Assembly: GCF_902491285.1 (NCBI RefSeq) | Contig: NZ_CABUHK010000104.1 | Location: forward strand, 1 to 15,697 | Source: an uncultured Bacteroides sp. | GTDB taxonomy: Bacteria > Bacteroidota > Bacteroidia > Bacteroidales > Bacteroidaceae | Length of the DNA stretch: 15,697 nucleotides | Direction: 5' to 3' | In this document: piece by piece, positions 15,628 through 15,697 of the stretch | Layout: each line of letters opens with the position of its first letter | Numbering within the stretch: position 1 is the first letter of the stretch | Notes under the pieces: model-generated | What the model saw: the letters and a program-made list of their open reading frames with translations, nothing else | Told to the model about the DNA's origin: nothing | Database searches by the model: none | Program-made: the position numbers and the translations under genes

Positions 15628-15697
15628 GGCTCAGTCTGAAAACTTGGGGGATTGCGTTAAAATTCTTATTTTTGCATCATGAAAACATCCTCTTCCC
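15628..15697 (+). repeat. Right arm of 70-bp terminal inverted repeat, probable IS end
   Basis: This is the exact reverse complement of 1-70. It begins GGCTCAGTCTGAAAAC at the junction with the kinase gene. It contains TTG (15644-15646), a 20-base spacer and TATTTTTG (15667-15674), then ATG (15679) with the first six codons M-K-T-S-S-S before the window ends. The ATG falls at the predicted transcription start, so the message would be almost leaderless, or the true start lies further downstream outside the window. Its abrupt junction inside the kinase frame supports an insertion. Confidence 0.7.

Noticed and set aside
1..15697. Composite transposon or linear replicon with terminal inverted repeats
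   Set aside because: The cargo is conserved housekeeping chromosome, no transfer or replication genes are present, and the arms contain the start of an outward reading frame. Contig breakage at IS copies is simpler.

Overview
The window reads as Bacteroides or a close Bacteroidales relative. Promoters carry the Bacteroidetes -33 TTG / -7 TANNTTTG signature (for example at 371-378, 729-736, 3242-3249, 7255-7262 and 12390-12397). Start codons lack Shine-Dalgarno sequences. A DUF3836 secreted protein and a TPR histidine kinase/LytTR pair are also typical of the group. No species is assigned.

Layout. Positions 1-70 and 15628-15697 are the same 70 bases in opposite orientation. They most likely are the end of an insertion sequence present at both flanks, where the assembly stopped. 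Positions 71-763 hold no convincing protein gene, but the minus strand carries a promoter, a repeat-rich ~230-nt stretch and an intrinsic terminator, which together look like an undescribed small RNA. On the plus strand follow mnmG and apt with a parS-like palindrome between them, then uvrC, then a dtd / MazG-type pyrophosphohydrolase / deoC operon behind a promoter with a perfect 16-bp palindrome. Positions 7126-7531 contain a strong terminator, a promoter and a long leader made of three mutually complementary arms, upstream of a DUF1266 gene. A polyprenyl diphosphate synthase gene (minus) converges on DUF1266 with no gap and diverges from polA (plus). After polA come a hairpin-rich untranslated region with a strong terminator and a promoter-driven DUF3836 gene. 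On the minus strand is a histidine kinase/response regulator operon whose kinase loses its 5' end exactly at the right terminal repeat.

How the genes work together. The core is chromosomal housekeeping: tRNA wobble modification (mnmG), purine salvage (apt), excision repair (uvrC, polA), D-aminoacyl-tRNA proofreading (dtd), nucleotide clean-up and deoxyribose breakdown (MazG-like, deoC), and isoprenoid chain synthesis for quinones. The least explained parts are non-coding: the candidate sRNA, the three-arm leader, the dtd operator, the parS-like site and the insertion-sequence ends.
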